Source: Chloromonas sp. AAM2 (Eukaryota > Chlorophyta > Chlorophyceae > Chlamydomonadales > Chlamydomonadaceae). From it: a stretch of 48,849 nucleotides of DNA. Of the stretch, positions 33,801 to 43,027 are shown piece after piece; position 1 is the first letter of the stretch, and each line of letters starts with the position of its first letter. The position numbers were made by a program, and so were the translations under genes. The stretch covers positions 34,882 through 83,730 of the forward strand of contig QAXH01006249.1 in assembly GCA_004335635.1 (NCBI GenBank), written 5' to 3'. Below the pieces are notes generated by a model. It was not told where the DNA came from. It did not search any database and saw nothing but the letters and a program-made list of their open reading frames with translations.

Positions 33801-36800
33801 AGAATGGGGATGTTGGCTGCTGCTGAGCGCCTAGCTGATCGGTCCTGCGGTCCTGCGGTAATGTACTGCGGTAATGCGCTAATGCGGGATGATGAATGAT
33901 GAGTTGGCTTGTCACGGGCAGGCACTCGCTTCCTGCTATGCCTGTAGTGGGCCCTTGCCTTCACAACTTGCGTTTCACACTCGGGTAACAAGGTGTTGTC
34001 TGTGTGGGCGGTGCCATTCAGTCTTGAACATGACGCTGCAGCTGAGTACTCACAGTCGTCTCGCTCTGTTTTCCGCCTGTAAGGAGGCGCCCGTGCCATC
34101 AAACACGCTCGTGTATTCAACATCATCTCACAGTCTCTTGCCCGTTGCTGTGTTACTATAACACTTCACTGTCACTTGTGGACTCTTCCCAGCTTCAGAT
34201 CATATTTCAAGTGGCAGATGTCGTTCCTTTTCGCAGACCGGAAATTTTCCGCCCTTGCAGGCAGATACGTTTGGTAGGTTGAGGTAGCTTTTGTGTTGTA
34301 CAAGTGCTGTCCTGCTCAGTTTAGTTGGCTTCATGCTTAGTTGGCTGGTTAGCTTCTCTGTTGTACAGGTCGTCGCTGTATTCTCAGACCGCATTTTGAA
34401 ATCGCATTTCCTTCTTCAGGTGGCAGGTGACTGTTTGTTTCACAGGCTTCTTGCCTGTTGTTTGGATAGCTTTTTCGGTTTCACGACGGCGCTGTCTTGC
34501 TGAGCGGAATTGTTATGTTTGCTTTGAACTGCTTCAAATCACGGTTTTGCAACCGGGGTTGCATGATGACCGGAGATGGCGACCCGCAAATGGTTTCTGT
34601 CTCGCTCTCCTGCCCTTCTCTGCCTTCTTCTGATTGCAGCGATTAACACTTGTTATGGAGCAGTAATATACGTAGTGCAATGCACCGTATAGAAGGATCC
34701 CACCAGATGACTCTCTAGACGAGTCCTCGGTAAAGTCAGTTAGCGCAACGGCAACACAACTATCGTCATGTGGGTGGTTGTGCAAACCTCACAAACCCAT
34801 AGCAATGGCATGCGGCACACTGCCTCGTAACGACACTCCATGTGACGCCCGTGTGCAGTTACTCCATGTGACGCCCGTGTGCAGTTACTCCATGTGACGC
34901 CCGTGTGCAGTTACTCCATGTGACGCCCGTGTGCAGTTACTCCATGTGACGCCCGTGTGCAGTTACTCCGTGTGACGCCCGTGTGCAGTTACTCCATGAT
35001 GGAGAGCCACCTAGGGGTGCACGTGACCCCTGGCCTGGGCCGGTCTCTGTCCGACATACGCGCGACTGAGTTCCTGGGCAGCGTGGCATCCACACGTTTC
35101 TTGGATCAGGTGGGGCAACCAATTACTTAAACCAACCCATTGAACCAACCAGTTGAAACAATCAGCAGTGTATTGGTGGCTATGTTGCAGTCACCGCTAA
35201 ACAGAGAGAGAAGAGCACATCCCTCTCAACAAGAAGGAAGTCATAGACACAGATGGCATGGCGTTTGCATGCAACCTCCAACCTCAAGCATGAGTCAGTC
35301 CACTAGCAATTTTCTTGCATGCCATGGCCTTATCCGCATTGTTGCATGCATGTGGCTTTGCTGCTGCAGGCTTACACGCTCAAGAGGCCTTCCATGCGAT
35401 CTGCTTGATAACCATGCAGCCACTTAACCGGAGTACTATGTGAGCCATGATGAAAATCACCACAGTCACGCCATAAACCTACTGTGCCGGGAACTTCTCC
35501 ACCTGGTTCGTTCTACCAGGCCTTGGAACAGGGGCAGATACTTTTTGTAAGGGCCTGGGAAAGGGTCAGAGCCTGGCCGGTTTGTTCTGCCGGCCATTCT
35601 ACCCCCAGAGACTCCAACCACTGCAACGTCGAACAGTGCAGCACCGACATACTGTGCATGTACAGCTTGTTGAATCTTGACCATGCCATGATGGGTGCCA
35701 GCTGGAGAAGGCAACTGTGGTCGTTGTGTGCAACGTTGTGTGGTTGTTGTGTGCAGCAAATCAGGAAAGAACTCGGTTCCGGCACGGCCAACATTTCGTG
35801 ATCACGCACCCTGTGCCGCACGCAGCTTCAGTTCAGTTGCTGCACCCGGCGTCCAGAGTGTTTGAATGGCGATGATTGTTAACTGGATGTAGAGTCATGC
35901 TCGCCCTTGCACATTGCACTAATTGACGATGACATGATGCCTGATAGGTGTATTACTATTACTCAATTACTACAGCTGAACACAGCTGCACAGAAAACGC
36001 ACACACACACACACACACACACATACACATGTTTTGCTGACACACAATGGGTCCTGGCAGTATTACAGACCTATTCACACAAACTGTCCCAGAACTGGCC
36101 AAAGGGGTATCACAGCACAATCCATCTACAAAGCAGGGCTGGTGAGGAGCAAGACATCTGTAAATATGGTGAGTGTTGTTGTGGCAGACACGTTTTATTG
36201 AAAACGATCTCGCTCAGGTGTGCGCCATGCTTGCCACTGTCTACTTGAACTATCACTTCTATTATTGAGCCTTCTACTATTGCCGGGTGACGATGCCATG
36301 AGGCCTGCCTCCTTCGCCACATGCTTGTACCAGGACATATGCATTGCTGAATGTTATCACTGAGTTATGCGTGACTGAGTATGGCATGTAATCGGCTTAC
36401 TGTGATGCGAGTGTGTTGAGTATGTACGTCGCCAACGGTCAGTGATTGGCTGGCTACGAGTGCACTCAAGAGCTGCCCGTGGCGATTCACTGGCGTGTGA
36501 TGTGTGAGGCCGAATTTTTGTGGTTATGCTCTGAGCATATTGGACTCCAGACCAGTTGCAAGAGACATGGTTATGAATCGCAACAAATTGTCACAACAAC
36601 TGCAATGGATTGAATCACTACTTCAGAGCCTTTTTAGGTTTGGCGGGATTCCCGGATGGCACGGCTGGAGGTGTCCGTGGCCTGCCCGGATCTGTGGCAC
36701 CAAGTCTTACGATTCCGGGTTTCCCGGATGGCTATTTTACATAATCCGGGAATACAAAATCGGACGGGGGCTGCGCCCCCGTTACCCCCGCCCATTGACA

Positions 36801-39800
36801 TCACGACAACAGTTCAAACCTCCCGTCCTTCTGCGAACTCATCCAATGCAGCACGCTCTGCTGCCCGCCTCTCTGCCCTTGCCTCACGGGCGGCAGTCTG
36901 CGCAGCAGTACAGGCATGCTGCTCCTCTCATCAGAGCCACTGTCATAACCACTCACACTCTCAAATGAATATGCATCATGGTCAGACTCACACTCATCCT
37001 CCTCATCTGTGGCATCGAGGCCATCAAGCAAGTTGTCTGGCACCTCAACCTTTTTGCTGATCACATCTAGCAGAAACTCTGTACCCTTCAGCACGTCAGC
37101 TGCAGCCTCAACATCAAAATCAGCAAGGTTGCATAGGCCAAGCATTTTCACTCGCATCAGTGAATCCAAAGTTGCTGTCTTCAGTCGGTTGCCCTGTGCA
37201 TGCTGAACCCCCTCTCAAATGTAGCAGTCTGCACAGGCAAAACCATGAGAACCTCAGCAAACTCGGTGACGTTGATAATGCTCAGGAGCTGGAACCGTGG
37301 GTTTGCTGTTCTTGGCAAATGCTGCGAAGGTTGGGGGCAATAGCTTTGTCAGCACAGCCCAAACAAGATCTGCATCCAAATTGTGGTAAATTTACCATGC
37401 GCTCACCACCAGACAACGTTGACTGCCGCAGTGTGATGACGTCCTCAACAGCAGCTGCAGCAGCCGAGCGCTTGCCTTTGCCTGGCATGGCGGAGCTCCC
37501 CGGACAATGGCCGCTGCAACTTGTGGGAAATCCGGTACTGCTACCCCCTTCTGTATACCATGTCCCAACAGCCATTATCACGGATGTTAGTCATTAACAG
37601 CGCCGCAACGCTGAGGCATTCATGAAAATGGAAATGGACCTGTAATGCTGTCACATAGCCTGGTGGTGTAAAGGAGGAGGGGAACATGGAAATGGTGTGC
37701 TTCATGGCCTAATCACGCAGAGCAAAAAAATGCGCATGAGTTGCTTAGCCGGCCCATGCATTGATTTGTTACATCAGAAAGGACGTCAAAGGGATGTGTA
37801 CCACCCTGGCCTACCAAGGAGAAGAGAGACAGGAACAAATGCGAAGTAGGCCCAAAGGTAGAAAGGAACAAGGCAGAAAGGAATGCAACGGGCTATCAAA
37901 AACAGAAGAAGCAAAAAAAAGTTGTTTGCCAGTTCTGGGACAATTTGAAGAAACGCCTGTGGGGCTAGTGTGGTCGCAGGAATAAGGGGACAATCTCAGT
38001 GGATTGTTGCACATGGGCACCGTACCCCATAGGACATGTGGGCTCATCTGTGACAGAACTTAAAGTTCCCTGGTTGTAAGGAAAGAGGTTCTTGTGGAGC
38101 AAGCATGAGTCAGTGCGTCAGGTCACCCGCAATGTGAGGCTGCAGCGGGCCATCAAGCAGGGGGATTTCAGCAGCGACAGGTTGACCAAGATCAAGGGGC
38201 CTGTCCCTGGGGAGTCAGCGGTATGAATGCATGAATGGGCCACTACTGAGTAGACCTCGCGAGTACACCTCCGACACAGCCTGTTCCAAGTAGGCGGGGC
38301 ATACACGAGCAGTGCTCCAGACCTGGCAAAACATTGCAAATCGGCTTCCCTGCTGCCTTCCCTGCTGATTCCAGTGTTGTTTCTGGAAACTGTCCCAGAA
38401 CTGGCAAACATCTTTTTTTTTTTGCATCAGCGTGGCGAACCCGTGACACGAACACCCTGCTGGCCCAACACCAGGGTTTCGGGAGATGATTCAGTATCAA
38501 GACTTGACTCAAATCAGACTCGCAGGCTACTCACTTCTATTTTCCGCGCGAACGTCGCTTGCAACGTGAACGAGTACGACAACTAACCCCCGTTTCCGCA
38601 ACGTGAACGAAAGGGTTTTTCTGCGCCGCCGCTTTGCCCCTTGGTTGACAACACAGGCTAAACTACTCAAAATACTCAGAATTCAAGCCATCACGCTAGT
38701 AGTACGGCCAGTCGCTGCCCGTAGCAGCACGGACCGAGCGGTACAGTCAACACGAAGGTCGTACGAACACTTGGGGAAATCGCCCGAACAAGGTGAGGGG
38801 ATTCAGAACGCTCGAGTGCGTAGCCGGCCGTGCCCATCATTTTGCACATGTGGTGAGCCGACCTTCCACGGGACTGCAAATAAAGCTAAGCTCAGCGGGT
38901 TTTGTACGTAATGCGTTGTGGGTACTGTGGGCTTGTATTCTGTGCAAGGCATAGCCCGCACATCTGTTTGCAGCGCAAGACGTGCGTTCAAGTAGTGGCT
39001 GGGTTTTGCTGACCTTTTTAGCACGCCTGGATTTCACGACTTGCACGGATTTCATGACTCGCCTCTACCCCAGGGCAGTGTGGGCCGCACCAAGAGACTG
39101 CTCTTGCGAGTACGTGCGTGACTAATGTTGACAAAAAGTGCACTTGTTTACTTTGAACGTAGATGGAAGTCAAACACGCATCCCGCGGAGTCAGTCTCCA
39201 TGTCCCAGGCCTACTGTGGACCGCGCTGGTGCTTTCAGCCTTTTTCGCATTCGCTTGCCCAGGCGTGAGTTGGGGCGAATGACGAGCATGATAACCGAGC
39301 AAAGGAAAACATGCAAGTCTAAATCTTTCCTTTCCAATACCAGGCCGCGAATTGAAAACATATGCGACTCTCAAGTGAAGCCTGCAAAGTGGACTTGCAC
39401 CAAAAGGGGACTTGCACCACCCATAGGTAGATGGACAGCGGCCATGCCATGCCCAAGTGGGGACCTTCAGACATGCCGCTTTCTCGCAGATGTGTTGAGG
39501 TTTCAACAGCTATGCCAGAGCGTGCAACGTATGCTTCTTACTGAATCACGCTCGCTCTGTTTTACGTACTGTTGGTGTGTAGGCTACCGTGTGGGCCGCT
39601 CTGCTGACAGCCGCCCTCGTCGGCGTTGCTGTGCACCATCTGGCAAAGCCACAGACTGCTCAACCCATCGAGCATACGAAAACCAGTCACGATATGCAGT
39701 CCGTTCCACCATATGGCACGCGAGCCACAGTAGTGTTAGATGAGGGCTTGGATGCCTTGGACAGCCCGTTATCATCTGGCCGGCCTTCAATGGAAAGCTG

Positions 39801-40773
39801 TGCTTCTGCTTCCAGCACCAGCACCAGTACGAGATCTCCAGTCGACTCTTTCAGCCGGCTCGCAGTAGCTTCTACCAGCAGCCAATCGACACCACAAAAG
39901 AACGCACAGCTGAAGCCAAAGCAGCAAGGGTCGTCTGGCTTCATTCGGCTCATGGAGCAGCTACTGTCGCAAGTGGTAGCGCAGATGGTTGTTTGCACAA
40001 TTCTAATCGTTGTGAGCCTTCCATATCTCGCCTCTGTAAGCCCCTGGCTCTGCCTGGCCTACCCAGTTGTAGGAGTAATCCCACACATAATGCACTGGGC
40101 ATTGCATGCCATCAAAACAGGCTGGATAGTACCTATTGAGGAGCGCAGAAGGAGGAACAGTAAATTCACATTTGACGTCTTCACTCTTTCTTACTTCAAC
40201 ATCGCACTCACAGCTTCACAAGGCATGCTGTTCATTTGGTTCGGCAACTACATAGGCCAGATTTCCCTTGATATCGTCCCCGTGGATTTGTTCTCGTGGT
40301 CTGCATGTTTCAGGACGGCCTGGCAGACGGTTTTCATGCTGTTTACTGCCGATTTTGCCAACTATTTCTTCCACCGTGCCGCTCATGAAAACAGGTGGCT
40401 GTACAAGCACCTCCACTACTTACATCACGAACACAATCAAGTTGAACATGCTCTATTCTCTCTGTTCTACGTGCATCCCGTTGAGATGTTCATATCTAAC
40501 GTCTGCTTTTTCAACGGCATCTTCCTTGTCAAGTCAGACCTCTTCCAAATCATATTCTTTGGCACCATTAGCTCTGTTATCGTCTGTGCCGGGCATAGTG
40601 GCCTTAAGCTACCTGCATGGGCAGACAGCTTACTGGACCCCTCATTCCACCACCATCACCACTCACGCTTTAAGTGCAACTACTCAGAGCACTTTACGAT
40701 CATGGACTACGTCTTCGGAACCTATGTGTCAGACGAAACCCCTACAGGAAATCGGGTGCAGCACATGGAGTGA
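30816..40773 (+). CDS. PIG-K/GPI8 GPI-transamidase catalytic subunit, apparently fused to a C-terminal fatty-acid-hydroxylase domain
   Basis: Nine exons join in phase: 30816-31203, 31656-31720, 32329-32438, 32935-33035, 33562-33703, 34989-35109, 38122-38220, 39074-39109 and 39583-40773 (750 residues). The PIG-K part is a C13-clan cysteine protease that cleaves the C-terminal signal of precursors in the ER lumen and transfers them to GPI. It shows a signal peptide ([19 protein letters not shown]), [21 protein letters not shown]85 in DHACNPRNP (the Cys that pairs with PIG-T in the human complex), catalytic H157 in [15 protein letters not shown] and C199 in VESCEAF. The His-Cys spacing of 42 equals the human protein's. 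The context ESCEA is unusual; DTCQA is normal. A membrane helix ([16 protein letters not shown], about 356-372) sits where the PIG-K C-terminal anchor belongs. The frame then stays open into the hydroxylase domain. Exons 7 and 8 rest on phase and splice signals only. Intron 6 (3 kb) holds a hAT fossil. Confidence 0.8.
32767..32852 (+). repeat. Dispersed repeat C in PIG-K intron 3
   Basis: It contains GTCCCTGAGTTGCGG, CTTACGCGCATTGCGCGCAT and a GACAACAACAACG tail. It matches the minus-strand copy at 16853-16933. Confidence 0.8.
33082..33190 (-). repeat. Dispersed repeat B, (ATG)n-tailed, in PIG-K intron 4
   Basis: On the minus strand it reads CTTGGCTTAACGATTGTCAG, GCGCGTAATTCTTGGAGAGA, then AAGCCATGTAATGATGATG. 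The copy at 45327-45447 is nearly identical. GCCATGTAA plus a trinucleotide tail is shared with repeat A. Confidence 0.88.
34838..34996 (+). repeat. Tandem 26-bp repeat of the PIG-K exon 6 acceptor
   Basis: Six copies of a unit containing CCATGTGACGCCCGTGTGCA run up to exon 6. Each carries GTGTGCAG|TTACTCC, the same acceptor that starts exon 6. Using an upstream copy would add 26 nt, shift the frame and bring in a TGA, so the last acceptor must be chosen. Confidence 0.94.
36000..36024. repeat. (CA)n microsatellite in PIG-K intron 6
   Basis: A plain dinucleotide run inside the long intron. Confidence 0.9.
36073..36100 (+). repeat. Short copy of dispersed repeat E
   Basis: It holds ACTGTCCCAGAACTGGCC, one base away from the core found at 38389. 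It lies in PIG-K intron 6. Confidence 0.55.
36765..36783. repeat. Perfect short inverted repeat beside hAT remnant
   Basis: ACGGGGGCTGCGCCCCCGT is a perfect palindrome with arms of about 8 bp and a 3-nt loop, followed by TACCCCC. It lies just outside the open frame of the hAT-like remnant and may be a subterminal feature of that element. Confidence 0.5.
36801..37581 (-). pseudogene. hAT-superfamily transposase remnant (C-terminal dimerisation region)
   Basis: Minus-strand frames joined across at least two frameshifts resemble the end of a hAT-like transposase. An intact piece runs [12 protein letters not shown]...LPQFGCRSC (37492-37282). After a frame change near 37290 it reads [20 protein letters not shown] then [12 protein letters not shown]. 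After another near 37185 it reads [17 protein letters not shown] with an acidic tail. The ERGFS motif followed by an LDSLMRV-type helix is the conserved hAT C-terminal dimerisation signature. It lies in PIG-K intron 6, on the opposite strand. No full transposase or certain terminal inverted repeats are seen, so this is a decayed fragment. Confidence 0.65.
37776..37885 (+). repeat. Dispersed repeat D in PIG-K intron 6
   Basis: It matches 17241-17375 at both ends: GGGATGTGTACCACCCTGGC and AGAAAGGAACAAGGCAG. It is directly followed by a minus-oriented repeat E copy. Confidence 0.7.
37905..37985 (-). repeat. Dispersed repeat E
   Basis: On the minus strand it reads GGCGTTTCTTCAAATTGTCC then CAGAACTGGCAAACAAC and a T-rich end. 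It aligns to 38358-38422 and 41958-42030 over about 65 bp. Confidence 0.75.
38358..38422 (+). repeat. Dispersed repeat E
   Basis: It holds TTCCAGTGTTGTTTCTGGAA, then CTGTCCCAGAACTGGCAAAC, ending in a T12 run. This is one of the three longest copies of the family. Confidence 0.8.
39694..40773 (+). CDS. Fatty-acid hydroxylase / sterol-desaturase superfamily domain (alternative stand-alone ORF)
   Basis: This intronless frame encodes a membrane diiron enzyme of the superfamily that includes sterol C4-methyl oxidases, C5-desaturases and fatty-acid hydroxylases. The three His boxes are clear: HRAAH (618-622 in the fusion numbering), HYLHH (632-636) and HHHHH (710-714), the last followed by [33 protein letters not shown] and YVHPVEMF are typical flanks. 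About four hydrophobic segments surround the boxes. The substrate is a lipid but cannot be named. If translated alone, the first in-frame ATG (39694) gives 359 residues. The frame is open a further 111 nt upstream, to the acceptor TGTGTAG at 39582, which joins it to PIG-K. A Ser/Thr-rich linker lies between the anchor and the enzyme. Lack of introns, unlike every neighbour, suggests a retrocopied or transferred origin. Confidence 0.9.
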   Translation: MQSVPPYGTRATVVLDEGLDALDSPLSSGRPSMESCASASSTSTSTRSPVDSFSRLAVASTSSQSTPQKNAQLKPKQQGSSGFIRLMEQLLSQVVAQMVVCTILIVVSLPYLASVSPWLCLAYPVVGVIPHIMHWALHAIKTGWIVPIEERRRRNSKFTFDVFTLSYFNIALTASQGMLFIWFGNYIGQISLDIVPVDLFSWSACFRTAWQTVFMLFTADFANYFFHRAAHENRWLYKHLHYLHHEHNQVEHALFSLFYVHPVEMFISNVCFFNGIFLVKSDLFQIIFFGTISSVIVCAGHSGLKLPAWADSLLDPSFHHHHHSRFKCNYSEHFTIMDYVFGTYVSDETPTGNRVQHME

Positions 40774-40960
40774 GACCAAAGCATGCCAAAGCATGAAGTA
40801 TATTTCAACAGGGAGCAGCACTCCTGTTTTGTGGCAAGGTTTTTGACGCACAAGCTCCTGCTCCCTTTACTTCTGGTTATTATCAATAATATCGGACTTC
40901 CGAACCACATCAGGACATGACAAGTAAGTCGAATAGCATCACTTGATATATGTAGCTGAT

Positions 40961-40965
40961 TGTAA
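40961..40965 (+). terminator. Candidate TGTAA poly(A) signal
   Basis: TGTAA lies about 190 nt after the hydroxylase stop, in a position suited to the chlorophyte poly(A) signal. The match is short and may be chance. Confidence 0.35.
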
Positions 40966-41167
40966 CAGGTAATCAAAGCAGCGCAAAACGGACATGTATA
41001 CAGTGGGACATGTGTTCTAGCAGGCACTTGTGCAACGGTTCCAATTCATAGACGCTTGCAGTAACCCGGGAATGCAACCGGTTTTCTTTTCCTGTTTGGT
41101 CAGCCCACTGAGCTGATTTGCATTTCTTGCTGGTGCAGTGGTGCAGTTAACAGTTGCGCTGTTTGTT

Positions 41168-41224
41168 CTTCCTCCCTGCCTCCCTTGCCCTCGCCGAGCA
41201 GTCCTTCCCGGACTGAAGGCCATG

Positions 41225-41258
<34 letters not shown>

Positions 41259-41262
41259 CTTG
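41168..41262 (+). repeat. Dispersed repeat A, (AAC)n-tailed
   Basis: It reads GCAGTCCTTCCCGGACTGAA, GGCCATGTAA and then about 12 AAC units. It is the plus-strand partner of the copy at 21242-21318. Confidence 0.85.
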
Positions 41263-41639
41263 TGCAACAGTTCAAATTACTATCATTGTTGTTTGTATGA
41301 TATGAGATTGAAATTCGTCCTTTTACGCTGGGAGTTGCTGGTGCTTTAATCGGCTATTAGACACTGAAACGTCTGAGTTTGTCCACAGCGCTTTGACTTC
41401 TGTGTTCTTTGCTCTTTGCGCCTGGAGTTAAACTCTGTTGCTCAGCGTTTACCAGGACAGTGCCAGTAACCGGCCTCGTCCCTTGCATGGCTGGCTAGCG
41501 TTCGCGCTCGGTGCATGTGGACCCCCTGATGTAATCAATATACATAGAGGTGATTGCTCCTTCCGTGTTCCCTTTGCCTGGTTTTCCTGCCTTTCGTGGC
41601 CGCTTGCTCTCCTTTTTGCGTTCCAAGAAGCCGTTTCTG

Positions 41640-41945
41640 CCCAAATTACCTGGTGGGTGGCAGGGCTTCCCCTGGTGGGTGGCAGGGCTTACATACCCCT
41701 ACCAAGGCAAGAAGGCCTTGATAAACATTGAGAATGACGATGACAGGTGCTGTTTATACTCTCTGTTGTGTGGCATGCTACACGCGCCTGGTGAGCTACC
41801 AGAGCACCCAGAGCGAGTGTCTGTGTACAAAAAGTTCATGAAACGCATCATGATGCCAGTAGACGCCAGCGTGCCCCCTGCCTATCATGACTATGCAAAG
41901 TTTGAGACCGCCAACAACATCAGCATCAACCGGTTGTCCGAACTC
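41640..41945 (+). pseudogene. Frameshifted fragment of a Polinton/large-virus-associated protein family
   Basis: One frame reads PLVGGRAYIPLP (41669-41704). After a frame change it continues as KKALINIENDDDRCCLYSLL, then a HPERVSVYKKFM stretch and KFETANNISINRL. This order (GG-YIPLP, K-K-ALINI-N-DD-C, HP-RVS-Y, KFE-NNISIN) matches a family I know from uncharacterised proteins of Polinton-like and viral elements, often near family B DNA polymerase. This is recognition by pattern, not by search. The frameshift and short length indicate a dead fragment. It ends where repeat E begins (41958). No neighbouring capsid, polymerase or integrase is seen. Confidence 0.5.
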
Positions 41946-41957
41946 CTGTGGTTGTCC

Positions 41958-42030
41958 CCTTTTCCTGTTGCCACATTGGTTCCAGAGGTGTTTCTGTGAA
42001 ATGTCCCAAAACTGGCAAACGTCTTTTGTT
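41958..42030 (+). repeat. Dispersed repeat E
   Basis: It reads GGTTCCAGAGGTGTTTCTGT, then AATGTCCCAAAACTGGCAAA and CGTCTTTTGTTTTTTGG. It follows directly on the element-derived protein fragment. Confidence 0.8.
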
Positions 42031-42834
42031 TTTTGGTCATATCCTGTATGTGTAACATCCTTGCGCCTGCGGTTTCTGAAACCGCTAAGAACAGTTGAGA
42101 TGACCAGCGGGAAAGCGCAGCTTTTTGGAGCCTGCAGAGGGTACGCCAATGTGGCATTCACATCTCAAACGAAACGCATGCCAACCAACAGTCCGTGATC
42201 GAAAGCCACCAGGTCCCAGCATGCTTGCCAGGCATATGACGAACAGCACATGTCTCTCACATGTCTCTCACATGCCCGGTTGTAGGTCACACAAACACTC
42301 AAGTCCGCTTGTGCAGCAATTTAGGAATAGATAGTGAATGTGCAGGCATCCCGCTGTACAAACGCACTCTAGGGCGCCCAGCAGCATCCAAAGCAATGAA
42401 TTGATCTTGCACGTTTCTCATGCCCAAACAATGCGCCATCATGAGGGCTCAAGTGCCGCTTCTCATGCGTCCATGCACGTGAATGCATGCTTTCCCTCCT
42501 CTTGGCCTCTCCATAACACTATAGAAACGGTATCAGAAACGGTCTCACGCACTGGCTCCTTATGTACAGCACTTGTACCAACCAAACCTGCTTTTCTCTC
42601 ATGTCGCTGTATGCCCAACAGCGACAGGCATGGCTGCATGACAGTCGCATGCATGGCTGAATGGCAGGCACAAGCATGGCCGCATGACAGGCAAATGGGC
42701 CCATGTGGCTTAGCACAAGAGAAAGGCCCGAATAAGCTACGCATCCTCACACATAAACACTAGGGCAGCAACAAGAGCCAGGGCTGCAAGTGCAGCGTCT
42801 GGGCAGCTAGCTGCGCATGCCACACAAAACTGCA

Positions 42835-42980
42835 CTAGTTGCGCATGACCGCATTAGTTGACGTCTTGAGCGATGTGTTGAGTGTGCCGGGAATCCAGCC
42901 GTTGTTGAATGCGTAGGAGAAGCTTGCGTCCACCATCCCCTCGCGGCTGGGGTCCCATTCAGTGGGCCGAGGACCACGCA

Positions 42981-43027
<47 letters not shown>

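Larger units (their letters stand above)
40774..42834. other. Convergent intergenic region between PIG-K fusion and ABC gene
   Basis: It holds the two 3' UTRs, an (AAC)n-tailed repeat A, a frameshifted protein fragment related to mobile elements (41640-41940) and a repeat E copy. Nothing recognisable is seen from 42040 to 42834. Confidence 0.5.

Noticed and set aside
34838..34996. Regular direct repeats, considered as a CRISPR-like array
   Set aside because: The units are contiguous with no spacers and lie in a eukaryotic intron at a splice acceptor.
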